Program-made: the position numbers and the translations under genes | Part shown: positions 9,045 through 17,012 of the stretch, piece after piece | Layout of the letters: each line of letters starts with the position of its first letter | How positions within the stretch are numbered: position 1 is the stretch's first letter | Assembly (NCBI GenBank): GCA_964522665.1 | Contig: CAZFVY010000070.1 | Coordinates: 1 to 38,703, forward strand | Source of the DNA: CAZFVY01 sp964522665 | GTDB lineage: Bacteria; Verrucomicrobiota; Verrucomicrobiia; Limisphaerales; CAZFVY01 | Direction: 5' to 3' | DNA length: 38,703 nt | Notes under the pieces: model-generated | The model's input: the letters and a program-made list of their open reading frames with translations, nothing else | Databases searched by the model: none | Told to the model about the DNA's origin: nothing

Positions 9045-9524
9045 ATGGTTCACGTTGGGATTGGCTACGATGTACACGCCCTGGTTGAGGGGCGGAAACT
9101 GACCCTTGGCGGCACAGAGATTCCCCATCCGAAAGGGTTGGAGGGTCATTCCGACGCGGACGTCTTGATGCACGCGATCTGCGATGCCGTGCTGGGCGCG
9201 CTCGGCGAGGGCGACATCGGGCACTTTTTCCCGAATACCGACCCCCGCTGGCGGAACGCCGCGAGCAAGATATTCTTGCAGGAAGCGGCGCGGCAGGTCA
9301 CGTTCCATGAGGGCCAGATCGTGAATCTGGACGCGACCATCATCGCGCAGCAGCCGAAACTGGCCCCGCACATTCACGCGATGAAACTCAACATTGCCAG
9401 CGCCCTTGGGATCAACCCCAAGCGCATCGGCATCAAAGCGACCACCAACGAGCAGCTTGGCTTTTTGGGTCGCGAAGAGGGCATCGCCGCGATGGCGGTG
9501 GCGAGCGTCGATCTTCCCGTCTAA
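9045..9524 (+). CDS. ispF: 2-C-methyl-D-erythritol 2,4-cyclodiphosphate synthase
   Basis: A 159-residue IspF, the usual length. It cyclises CDP-methylerythritol 2-phosphate to methylerythritol cyclodiphosphate in the MEP isoprenoid pathway, as a homotrimer in the cytosol. Metal ligands are visible as Asp9 and His11 (GYDVHAL) and His43 (ADVLMHAICDA). The GDIGHFFP segment and the C-terminal KATTNEQLGFLGR are family signatures. ATG at 9045 gives the standard N-terminus MVHVGIGYD; a start further upstream would add non-conserved residues. It is followed after 6 bp by a 91-codon gene and then by a C26 hydrolase, and the three are probably cotranscribed. No ispD gene is seen next to it. Confidence 0.97.
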   Translation: MVHVGIGYDVHALVEGRKLTLGGTEIPHPKGLEGHSDADVLMHAICDAVLGALGEGDIGHFFPNTDPRWRNAASKIFLQEAARQVTFHEGQIVNLDATIIAQQPKLAPHIHAMKLNIASALGINPKRIGIKATTNEQLGFLGREEGIAAMAVASVDLPV

Positions 9525-9530
9525 TAATTC

Positions 9531-9806
9531 ATGGCCAAAGCGGAAATCGGTTGGAAGGGTCGCACCGCGGACGGTCAAAAGCGCGACGTTTACGCGCAAC
9601 ACGTCGGCAAACGGTGGGTCTTCTATGCCCGCGAGCAACGCTTCGAGCAGTGGCAGGCAATCCCCAACCCGCCGCTGGAGGACTGGCTGTCCCTGCTGGA
9701 CGCCGTCCGGCGCCGGATTGTCCGGCGGTTGCAAAAACCGGAGGAAGAGGCGCGGATCAGGAAGGTGATCAACGAACGATTTCCCGGGGTTCCGATCGAC
9801 GAATGA
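9531..9806 (+). CDS. Small conserved-looking protein of unknown function
   Basis: A 91-residue protein that I do not recognise. It starts 6 bp after the ispF stop, and its stop codon overlaps the ATG of the next gene (ATGA at 9803-9806), so it is translated as part of this operon. The sequence is hydrophilic and compact. An N-terminal beta-rich part has aromatic residues (IGWKG, KRWVFYAREQRFEQW). An amphipathic, Arg-rich helix follows (LLDAVRRRIVRRLQKPEEEARI), and the end is RFPGVPIDE. There is no signal peptide, membrane segment or cysteine. Tight packing in the operon supports a real gene. Confidence 0.75.
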   Translation: MAKAEIGWKGRTADGQKRDVYAQHVGKRWVFYAREQRFEQWQAIPNPPLEDWLSLLDAVRRRIVRRLQKPEEEARIRKVINERFPGVPIDE

Positions 9807-10573
9807 AGGCGGCGCCGCTTATCCTAATATCGCCGAGCACGCAGAGCAAAGGGGTTGAATTTTCGGATACCTCGATCAGCCTTTCGGATCGTTACCCTTG
9901 GGCGGCCGCGGCGGCCGGAGGAATCCCGTGGGTGATCCCGTGTTTGCCGTCGGCGGATTTGGTGGCCGAATGCGTGCGGCGTTGTGACGGGGTGATGTTA
10001 ACCGGGGGTGATGACGTCCAGACGGAGCTTTACGCGCCCGCTATGCCGCCGGCGTTGAAGAAAACCGTCAGTCCGCCGGCTCCGGCGCGTGATCTGCTCG
10101 AGATACTGATGATCGCCGAGGTCTTTCGCCAGCGGAAGCCGCTCCTGGCGATTTGTCGCGGGGAACAGATTCTGAACGTCGCCTTGGGCGGCGGCTTGAT
10201 TGCGGATATTCCCAGCCAATTGCCCAAAGCGCTTCGCCACAACCGATCCGACCTCAAGGACGAACTCGTGCATGACGTTCAGCTGGCGTCGGGTTCCTTG
10301 ATGGCCAGAATCTTTGGGAAATCGGTGATCGGCGTGAATAGCTCGCATCATCAAGCGGCCACGCAAGTGCCGAAAGCGATGCAGGTGACGGCGACGGCGC
10401 CGGACGGCGTGATTGAAGCGCTCGAGTTGTCGCCGGAGGCACGCGCGAGTCTCCCGTACATGCTCGCGATTCAATTTCACCCCGAACGCCTCTTCGAACG
10501 GCATCGTGAGTTCGTGGGGTTGTTTCGCAGCTTTACCGACGCCTGCCGGGCGTCGTCCCGCAAGCGGCGTTGA
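9803..10573 (+). CDS. Peptidase C26 family gamma-glutamyl hydrolase (class I glutamine amidotransferase fold)
   Basis: A 256-residue protein of the C26/PuuD-like family, which hydrolyses gamma-glutamyl bonds such as in gamma-glutamyl-GABA. The nucleophile is Cys118 in LLAICRGEQILNVALGGG, and the other catalytic residues are His226 and Glu228 in QFHPE. VMLTGGDDV (about 64-72) is the oxyanion-region loop of the fold, and VNSSHHQA is the conserved motif before the C-terminal strands. ATG at 9803 overlaps the previous stop by ATGA, which suggests translational coupling. No synthetase domain is fused and no puuA-like gene is nearby, so the substrate is uncertain. It is the last gene of the ispF cluster, with a GC hairpin 15 bp past its stop. 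Confidence 0.9.
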   Translation: MKAAPLILISPSTQSKGVEFSDTSISLSDRYPWAAAAAGGIPWVIPCLPSADLVAECVRRCDGVMLTGGDDVQTELYAPAMPPALKKTVSPPAPARDLLEILMIAEVFRQRKPLLAICRGEQILNVALGGGLIADIPSQLPKALRHNRSDLKDELVHDVQLASGSLMARIFGKSVIGVNSSHHQAATQVPKAMQVTATAPDGVIEALELSPEARASLPYMLAIQFHPERLFERHREFVGLFRSFTDACRASSRKRR

Positions 10574-10588
10574 CGATTGGACCTGACG

Positions 10589-10611
10589 CCGGGCCGCGGG
10601 AATCGGCCCGG
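10589..10611 (+). terminator. GC hairpin after the C26 gene
   Basis: ccgggccg (10589-10596) and cggcccgg (10604-10611) form a perfect 8-bp stem with a 7-nt loop, 15 bases past the stop at 10573. No strong T-run follows, so it is at best a weak or factor-aided terminator. A 15-base part of it recurs at 18040-18054. Confidence 0.5.
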
Positions 10612-10769
10612 TTCAATGTTCGCGCGCTTGAACGCGTGGTTTTCTTGAGAGGGTCCGCCGCGCTGGCGCCTTAATTTCCCGCCTCAAAACGGGGTTGCGT
10701 CGGGGCGGGGAATCGTTGCATTCTGACGCTCGCCAGCCGCTTTTGAGAAGGCTGTGCCACGAGCGTCGA

Positions 10770-10789
10770 ATCAAATCAAATCAGATCAA
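10770..10789 (+). repeat. ATCAA pentanucleotide repeat, four units
   Basis: Four 5-base units (atcaa, atcaa, atcag, atcaa) end 13 bases before the ATG of the response regulator at 10803. No Shine-Dalgarno sequence is seen between the repeat and the start. The repeat is too short to be sure it matters, but copy number changes here would alter the leader spacing. Confidence 0.6.
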
Positions 10790-10802
10790 AATTTGCGCGC
10801 CT

Positions 10803-11954
10803 ATGAGCCGAGAGCGAATCCTTTGTGTCGATGACGAGCCGGTCGTCCTTTTTGCCTTCAAACGGGACCTCCAGAATCGGTACACGCTGGTAACGGCGGA
10901 AAGCGGCGCGGATGCGCTGGCGATCTTGAAGAGCCAGGAGCCGTTCGCCGTCATCATGGCCGATATGATGATGCCGGAGATTTCCGGCGTTGAACTGCTC
11001 GCCGAAGCCCGGCGCCTCTGCCCCGACACCGTCCGGATCATGCTCACCGGTGACGAGCAGAAGGAGACCGCGGTCGAGGCGATCAATGAAGGGCAAATCT
11101 TCCGCTTTCTCTCCAAACCTTGCCCGCTGGACCGACTGATGGGGGCGCTCGACGCCGGGGTGGAACACTACCACCTCGTCAAGGCCGAACGCGAATTGCT
11201 CGAGCAGACGCTCAACGGCAGCGTCAAGATGTTGACGGAGTTGCTTTGCGTGGGCGAGCCGGACGCTTTCGGTCGGGGCCAAAAAATCGTCGAGTACGTC
11301 CACCTCACCGCCCCGTCGTTGGAATTGGATCATACGTGGGATATCGAAGTCGCCGCGATGCTCTCGCAGATCGGCTTGATGACCATCCCGCCGATGATCA
11401 TGCAGAAGATTCAGAACGGGCTGGCGTTGAATGACCGGGAAAAAACCATGATGACCCGGGTGCCGGAGATCGGTTTCCAGGTTCTGTCGAAGATCCCGCG
11501 GCTCGAGCCGGCCGCGCGGATCGTCCTCCATCAAAACAAAGGGGCGGACGGCTCCGGATTTCCGCCGATCTCAGGCGATAGTCAGCCGATCCCACTCGGC
11601 GCGCGGGTCCTCAAGATTCTCGGCGACATCGTCGATCTCGAGACCAAGGGGGTGGGTAAGCGCCAGGCGCTTGAGCATCTGCGGGCCAATCGGCGCCTTT
11701 ACGACCAGCCGTTCTTCGAAAAGATCGCGACCGCCCTGATCTCCCAGGAAGCGCCGGTGGAAGGGGCCGCTCTGCGACTCAAGGAACTGCTGCCTAATCA
11801 CGAGCTTTTGTCGGACGTGAAGACGTTGGACGGGCGATTGCTGGCCCCGAAAGGCACGACGATTTCCTCCATGATGCTCGAACGCTTCCATAATTTCGCT
11901 GAGATAAGCGGCCTTGAGGAACCGATCTACGTCCGGCGAAAAGTGCGTCAGTGA
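10803..11954 (+). CDS. Response regulator with degenerate HD-GYP-like output domain
   Basis: A 383-residue cytoplasmic regulator. Residues 4-120 form a REC domain: acidic pair in LCVDDEP, phospho-acceptor Asp54 in VIMADMMMPEISG, Thr82 in MLTGD, Lys105 in FLSKPCP. Residues about 135-340 resemble an HD-GYP cyclic-di-GMP phosphodiesterase in layout, but key residues are lost. The HD-bearing helix reads AAMLSQIGLMTIP, with Ser-Gln (188-189) where His-Asp is normal and Leu where Lys is normal. The GYP loop reads LHQNKGADGSGFP. The domain is therefore probably non-catalytic and may act by binding. A C-terminal tail of about 45 residues follows. ATG at 10803 fits the REC N-terminus. The gene converges on the hybrid kinase at 12030-14495, a plausible partner. 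Confidence 0.85.
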   Translation: MSRERILCVDDEPVVLFAFKRDLQNRYTLVTAESGADALAILKSQEPFAVIMADMMMPEISGVELLAEARRLCPDTVRIMLTGDEQKETAVEAINEGQIFRFLSKPCPLDRLMGALDAGVEHYHLVKAERELLEQTLNGSVKMLTELLCVGEPDAFGRGQKIVEYVHLTAPSLELDHTWDIEVAAMLSQIGLMTIPPMIMQKIQNGLALNDREKTMMTRVPEIGFQVLSKIPRLEPAARIVLHQNKGADGSGFPPISGDSQPIPLGARVLKILGDIVDLETKGVGKRQALEHLRANRRLYDQPFFEKIATALISQEAPVEGAALRLKELLPNHELLSDVKTLDGRLLAPKGTTISSMMLERFHNFAEISGLEEPIYVRRKVRQ

Positions 11955-12029
11955 AACGGCGCCGCGGCTTCGGCTCGACCCGGGCGAGCGCGGCGAGAGT
12001 GGCGCGCAAACCGGACCGATGCGCGCGTC

Positions 12030-14495
12030 TTACTTTGCGGCGGGCGGGGTGGCGACCGGCTGAGCGTTGAGGCGTTCGGCCAGCGCCTCCCGGACGCGCG
12101 CGAAACAAACCGTTGCTTCCGCGTGCAGGCGCGGAGCGGCGGAAATATCCCCGACCCGCGCGCCGCGCTCAATTTCACCCATCAAGCGGGCGACGCCATC
12201 AATGCCACAGGTCGCGCTCGCGCCCTTGCAGCGGTGCGCCACTTGGAGCGTTTGCTTCACGTCGCCGGCCGCGATCTCTTTGGCGAGTTGATCGATTTGC
12301 TCTTGGGTTCGCCGGCAGTAAAGCGCGACAAATTCTTCCATCGCGTTTACGTCGTTGCCCAGCATCTCGTGGAACCGATACCAATCGATCAAGGCGTCCG
12401 CGGCGGGTGGCGCGGGGCTTGATTCGGGCCGCGAGGGCGCGACCCGCGCGGCGCTGTCCGGCGGGGGCGTAGCGCCGGACGCGCGGGCGCCCCAGTACTC
12501 GAGCGCGCGGCGCACCTCGGAGATTTCGATCGGCTTCGGAATGTAATCGTCCATGCCGGCTTCCAGGCACTTTTCACGCTCGCCGCGCATCACGTTGGCC
12601 GTCATCGCCACCAACCGCGGGCGTTCGGCTTCGGTCCAGCGTTGCCGAATGCGCCGAGTGGTTTCGTAGCCGTCCATCTCGGGCATTTCGATGTCCAGGA
12701 ACAGCAAATCGAACGGCTGGCGCTCGATGGCTTGAATGACCTCGATCCCGTTCGCGGCCAACTCACAGCGGTAGCCGAATCCCTGCAGAATGCGGGCGCC
12801 GACCTTTTGATTTACGTCGTGGTCATCCGCCAGGAGGATTCGCAACGGAGCGCGGGCGGCCAGCGTGGGATCGAAAGCCGACGGCGCCGGGGTGGCGGCC
12901 GTAACGTTTGTTGGGTCGGCCAGCAGCCGCATCGCCCGCAAAAACTGTGATCGCCGAATTGGCTTGGCGATGATGGCGGCGGCCTTGACCTCCGCCAGGC
13001 GCGGATCGCCCTCGCGGACCGGCTGTGACGTCAGCAGCAGCAGCTCCAAGTCCGCGCCGGCCTGCGTCTGGCGCAGGGTTTTGGCCAGGCCGAAACCGTC
13101 GCGCGGTGGAATCTGCATGTCGAGCAGCGCGAGGTCGGCCCGCGCCGCGCCCAGCGTGGACAGCGCGTCGGTGAAAGTGGTGGCCAGGCGGCTTGAAACG
13201 TTTAAATGGCCGAGGTATTGAGCCAGGATGGCCGCGTTGGTCGGGCTGTCCTCGATGATGAGGGCGGATTTGCCGCTCAACCGGGCCAGCGTCGGCCACG
13301 GCGAGGCGCCATCGTTCGTCGCCGCGGGGAGCGGGACGGCGAAATGGAACGTGCTGCCCGCGCCGGACTGGCTTTCGAGCCACATGCGCCCGCCCATTAA
13401 TTCGACGAGCCGCTTGCTGATCGCCAACCCCAAACCAGTCCCGCCATACTGCCGCGTGGTCGAACTGTCCACTTGCGTGAACGGTTGGAAAAGCCGGTCA
13501 AGTTTTTCGGTTGGGATACCAATCCCGGAATCACGGACGTCGAAGCGGAGCGCGGCGTTCCCACTCCCGATTTCAGCCGGGCCGGCGGACTCGCGACGGA
13601 CGTTGATCACGACTTCCCCCTTGGCGGTGAATTTGAGGGCGTTGCCCGCCAGATTCAGGAGCACCTGCCGCATCCGCGCCGCGTCACCGATGAAAGTCTC
13701 GGGCAGTCCCGATTCGATTTGGTACGCGAGGTCCAACCCTTTCTCGACCGCTTTGACCGCGAGCAGGTCCACCACTTCCTCCAACGTCGCGTTAAGGTTG
13801 AACGGGTGACTCTCCAAACTCATTCGACCGGACTCGATCTTTGAAAAGTCCAGAATCTCATTGATGACGCCCAGCAACGATCGCGAGCCGGTGCGGATGG
13901 TTTCCACGAAATCGCTTTGCTCGAGCGAAAGCGGCGTCTCGGCGAGCAGCGCGGTCATGCCGAGCACGCTGTTCATCGGGGTGCGGATTTCGTGGCTCAT
14001 GGTCGCCAGAAACGTGCTTTGCGCCTCGCGGGCCTTTTCAGCGGCCGCCCGGGCGGCGTCCAATTCCTCGTTCTTGGTTTTCAACGCGCGCGCCAGCCGG
14101 CCGTTGCGCAGATGGGTCGCGGTGCGCGCGATCACCACCTCGGCCTGAAATGGTTTTGAAATGTAATCCACGCCGCCGACCGCGAAGCCGTTCACCACGT
14201 CCACGGCGTCGTCTTTAGCGGTAATGAAAATCACGGGGATTCCGGCGGTGGACGGGTCCGCCTTGAGCAAGCGGCAGACTTCCAAGCCATCCATCCCCGG
14301 CATCATGACGTCCAGCAGGATCAGATCGGGCGTCTCGGAGCGGGCGACCTTGAGCGCCACGTCGCCACGCGGGGAAAGAAAGATGCGAAACCCGCGCGGC
14401 TCCAAGACCTCCCGCAAAACCTTGAGATTGGCCGGAATATCATCGACGACGAGGATCTTCGCGTTGCTGATGTCGATTTGGTCTTGGCTTTGCAT
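12030..14495 (-). CDS. Hybrid sensor histidine kinase, REC-HisKA-HATPase-REC-REC-HPt
   Basis: An 821-residue soluble multi-domain phosphorelay protein. In order: REC1 (13-130, Asp62 in LLDVMMPGMDG, Lys in ISKPF); a short coiled coil (135-162); HisKA (162-228, His168 in MSHEIRTPMN); HATPase (270-390, N-box QVLLNLAGNALKFT, G1 DSGIGIP, G2 GGTGLGLAIS); REC2 (408-525, Asp459 in LLDMQIPP, Lys511); REC3 (551-667, Asp601 in LFLDIEMPEMDG, Lys654); a Pro/Ala-rich linker (670-700); and HPt (704-800, His754 in AHRCKGASATCG). All phosphate-carrying residues are present. There is no membrane segment or PAS domain, so input probably comes through REC1 or a partner protein. It ends 75 bp from the convergent response regulator at 10803-11954. 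Its stimulus is unknown. Confidence 0.95.
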   Translation of the reverse strand: MQSQDQIDISNAKILVVDDIPANLKVLREVLEPRGFRIFLSPRGDVALKVARSETPDLILLDVMMPGMDGLEVCRLLKADPSTAGIPVIFITAKDDAVDVVNGFAVGGVDYISKPFQAEVVIARTATHLRNGRLARALKTKNEELDAARAAAEKAREAQSTFLATMSHEIRTPMNSVLGMTALLAETPLSLEQSDFVETIRTGSRSLLGVINEILDFSKIESGRMSLESHPFNLNATLEEVVDLLAVKAVEKGLDLAYQIESGLPETFIGDAARMRQVLLNLAGNALKFTAKGEVVINVRRESAGPAEIGSGNAALRFDVRDSGIGIPTEKLDRLFQPFTQVDSSTTRQYGGTGLGLAISKRLVELMGGRMWLESQSGAGSTFHFAVPLPAATNDGASPWPTLARLSGKSALIIEDSPTNAAILAQYLGHLNVSSRLATTFTDALSTLGAARADLALLDMQIPPRDGFGLAKTLRQTQAGADLELLLLTSQPVREGDPRLAEVKAAAIIAKPIRRSQFLRAMRLLADPTNVTAATPAPSAFDPTLAARAPLRILLADDHDVNQKVGARILQGFGYRCELAANGIEVIQAIERQPFDLLFLDIEMPEMDGYETTRRIRQRWTEAERPRLVAMTANVMRGEREKCLEAGMDDYIPKPIEISEVRRALEYWGARASGATPPPDSAARVAPSRPESSPAPPAADALIDWYRFHEMLGNDVNAMEEFVALYCRRTQEQIDQLAKEIAAGDVKQTLQVAHRCKGASATCGIDGVARLMGEIERGARVGDISAAPRLHAEATVCFARVREALAERLNAQPVATPPAAK

Positions 14496-14959
14496 AGCTT
14501 GAAGATCGATCCGTGTGGCTGAGTTTATACGCCTCCGCGACTCAGGGGCAGGGTTGGTTCTTGGGCGAAACCCCGCTGTGTCCCTGATGTGGCTCCCAGA
14601 TCAATCGTCATGGAGTCAGTCTGGCCGCCCTGGAATCCACCTCCGACCATCCGGCGCGCGGTCGGCGGCGTGGGTGGTTCTCCATACCCCGGTGAACCCG
14701 GCGAAATCGACGCCGAGGAAGCATGCGCGGGTTGTTGGCGATGCATTCACGTTTAGTCATCAAACCTGAATCGGGCGCCCAGCATAACAGTCGAAACTCG
14801 CCGAGGCCAGCAATTCTTCCCAAGCCAACGGTTTTTTGGTTCGCTAACGGCTTGGAACCGCCCGGGTTAGGACGGCGCCGGTTGAACTGGAGCACGGTGA
14901 GCGGGCGCTCTGGCTGGGCCTCGGCCTGAGAGAAGCGGGGTCGCGACCGCCAAGGAGCG
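14496..14959. other. 464-bp gap without a convincing gene
   Basis: The gap lies upstream of the hybrid kinase and downstream of the epimerase-like gene. Short open frames occur on both strands, but none has family features, a start signal or sensible composition. A weak hairpin (ccaagcc...ggcttgg, near 14819-14854) is present. The hybrid kinase promoter must lie at its left end, but I cannot point to clear hexamers. Confidence 0.5.
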
Positions 14960-15880
14960 CTATCTCCGCGGCGTCAGGTAGCGCGCGATTCCTTCGCGAA
15001 ATGGCGGCGGCGTAAGTCCAAAAAGCGCGTCGGCGGGCTCAGGGTTTCCGACGTTATCCTCTTGCAACATGATGAGTTGGTCACGATTCAAGGGCGGAGG
15101 GCGACCGAGGAATCGCGGAAATGTCTGCTCTAGCGCCCACGCCAAGCCCCGCGCCATCGCCATCGGTAGATGGGCGCGAAGGTGGGGCGTCCTTTGCGCC
15201 TTGAGGATGGAGGCCAGGACTTCGACAAAAGTCATCGGCTCCGGGCCGCACAGATCGAAGGTCTGGCCAATCGCGCGCGGCTCCGTCAAGCAACGAACAA
15301 ACGCGGCCGCGATTAATTCCACGGGTACGGGCTGCAGTTTGCCCAAGCCGCTGCCCATCACCGGTATGAATGGCGACCAGCGCGCCAACCGGGCGAACAA
15401 ATTGACGAATTGGTCGTCTGGCCCGTAGATGATTGACGGTCGAAAAATGGTCCAATCCAGGCCGCTGCTCCGCACGGCTTCTTCCGCCTCCCATTTCGAG
15501 CGGTGATACCGTGCGACCGCGCCGGGGCGGACGCCCAGCGCGCTCATGTGCGCGAAGCGGGTGGCGCCCGCCGCTTGAGCGGCGGCGAGGACATTCTTTG
15601 TGCCCTGGGTGTGAACCACCTCATATTCCCGCGGCGGCGCCTCGCTGATAATGCCGACAAGATGAATGACCGCCTCGGTCCCGTCCATGGCGCGAGCAAG
15701 TGACGCGGCGTCCAGAATGTCGCCCGCGCAAACCTCCGCGTCGGCGCTGGCCGCCAATGCCTGCGCCGCGGCCGCGCGCGGATTCCGGACGAGCAGCCGG
15801 ATTACGTGACCGCCCGCGTGCAATTCTTTCACGACCTCGCGCCCGACAAAACCGGTTGCGCCAGTGACCAAGGTTTTCAT
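14960..15880 (-). CDS. NAD(P)-binding epimerase/reductase (complex I NDUFA9-like SDR)
   Basis: A 306-residue atypical short-chain dehydrogenase. The N-terminus MKTLVTGATGFVGREVV carries the GxxGxxG nucleotide-binding loop. An acidic residue ends the CAGDILD motif, followed by VIHLVGI. The active-site YxxxK appears as YHRSKWEAEE. The region after FRPSIIYGP matches the NDUFA9-like or atypical epimerase group that binds NAD(P)H and often acts on quinone, sugar or lipid intermediates. I start at ATG 15880 because the glycine loop begins immediately after it; the longer frame would need a TTG start. The C-terminus (LTPPPFREGIARYL) is also typical. It stands alone on the minus strand, downstream of the cyclophilin gene. 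Substrate unknown. Confidence 0.85.
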   Translation of the reverse strand: MKTLVTGATGFVGREVVKELHAGGHVIRLLVRNPRAAAAQALAASADAEVCAGDILDAASLARAMDGTEAVIHLVGIISEAPPREYEVVHTQGTKNVLAAAQAAGATRFAHMSALGVRPGAVARYHRSKWEAEEAVRSSGLDWTIFRPSIIYGPDDQFVNLFARLARWSPFIPVMGSGLGKLQPVPVELIAAAFVRCLTEPRAIGQTFDLCGPEPMTFVEVLASILKAQRTPHLRAHLPMAMARGLAWALEQTFPRFLGRPPPLNRDQLIMLQEDNVGNPEPADALFGLTPPPFREGIARYLTPRR

Positions 15881-15970
15881 CCCCACGCCTACCGTTTCTA
15901 CCAATCCGCCCGCCGAGACAAAGCTCGCGCGGCCGCTGTGTCCCCGGGCGGATGGCCCGCCTGGAACCGG

Positions 15971-16825
15971 CTAATATCCGGCGCTAACCCGGTAGAACCG
16001 TTGCCCCGAGTTTCGGTTCGTATCAGTTACCTGGATGACGGCGCCGGTTCCGTTCGTAACGGTCAACGTCTGCCAGACCGGTGGCAGATTGGTCGCCGTC
16101 TCAAGGTGATAAATGGCGTTCGTCGAGGTATTCCAGGTGATCACCGGTGTGCCGTTCGTACCGAGTTTTGCTTGCGCCTTGATCGGGTCCAGCACTGAAA
16201 TATCGACGAAGATCAAGTCGCCCACCGTCAGATGGGGCGTGCGCAAGGGCAGCGCGGCGAAATTCCCGTCCCCCAGCGATTGCGTGGCATCAACGACCAC
16301 GTTGGTCGCCGCTGTCGAGCTAAACGTGTTGAAGACATTGAGCACGTTCGTTCCGGAGACGACGTGGCCGAAAACCGCGAACAGGTCATTCGTGTCCGCG
16401 GTATCGAGGAAAGCGTTGTCGGTGAGATTGAAGAACCACTGTGACGTCGCCGAATTTGTGTTTCCGGAGACTTTCGCCATCGCGATGGTCCCGTAGAGAT
16501 TGCTGAAGCGGCGCCCGCTGTTGAACTCGTCAGCGATGGCGCCAAACACCGAAATCGGTTCGATCTGCGGGCTGGTTTGAATATTATTCACGAAGAAGCC
16601 GCCGCCCTGAATGACAAACGACGGGACGCAGCGGTGGATGATGCCGTTTTGAAACCGTCCGCTCTGCACGTAGTGCAGGAAGTTACTCACCGTCACCGGC
16701 TTGTCCTGGTCGTAGAGTTCGACCACTATGGAGCCGAAGCCGGTGCGAAATTGGACCAGCGTCCCGGCCCAGCCCGGCGCCAGCCCCGCCAGCGCGCAAA
16801 TTGCCAATATCAGTGCTCGTTTCAT
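15971..16825 (-). CDS. Exported cyclophilin-type peptidyl-prolyl isomerase
   Basis: A 284-residue exported protein. A signal peptide (MKRALILAICALAGLAPGWA) precedes a cyclophilin domain (about 24-195) that catalyses cis-trans isomerisation of peptidyl-proline bonds. Family marks are VVELYDQDKPVTVSNFLHYV, then IIHRCVPSFVIQGGGF, then SQWFFNLTDN and FAVFGHVVSG. The catalytic Arg (in HRCVPSFVIQGGG) and the FxxQ-type motif are present. Residues about 220-284 form an extra beta-rich tail ending NSGQRFYRVSAGY, like the FYRV/FYTV end of other secreted proteins here. It is therefore probably periplasmic or surface-sorted. ATG at 16825 is chosen because it begins the signal peptide; the longer frame starts with TTG and lacks one. 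Confidence 0.92.
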   Translation of the reverse strand: MKRALILAICALAGLAPGWAGTLVQFRTGFGSIVVELYDQDKPVTVSNFLHYVQSGRFQNGIIHRCVPSFVIQGGGFFVNNIQTSPQIEPISVFGAIADEFNSGRRFSNLYGTIAMAKVSGNTNSATSQWFFNLTDNAFLDTADTNDLFAVFGHVVSGTNVLNVFNTFSSTAATNVVVDATQSLGDGNFAALPLRTPHLTVGDLIFVDISVLDPIKAQAKLGTNGTPVITWNTSTNAIYHLETATNLPPVWQTLTVTNGTGAVIQVTDTNRNSGQRFYRVSAGY

Positions 16826-17012
16826 GTCGAACCACTTTACTCCATCCGGGGAATTGGGCAACCCTTTGCCGGGCTTGGGCGGAGGTCGGCGATCTCGTGG
16901 CCGGGGTGCGGTGGACGTGCGGAAACCATAACGCCCAAGCGGTAAGGCAAGCGGTTGCGCCGCGCGCCGAACCTACCGCATGGCGGTGGCCGACGGGACG
17001 CACCTACCACCA

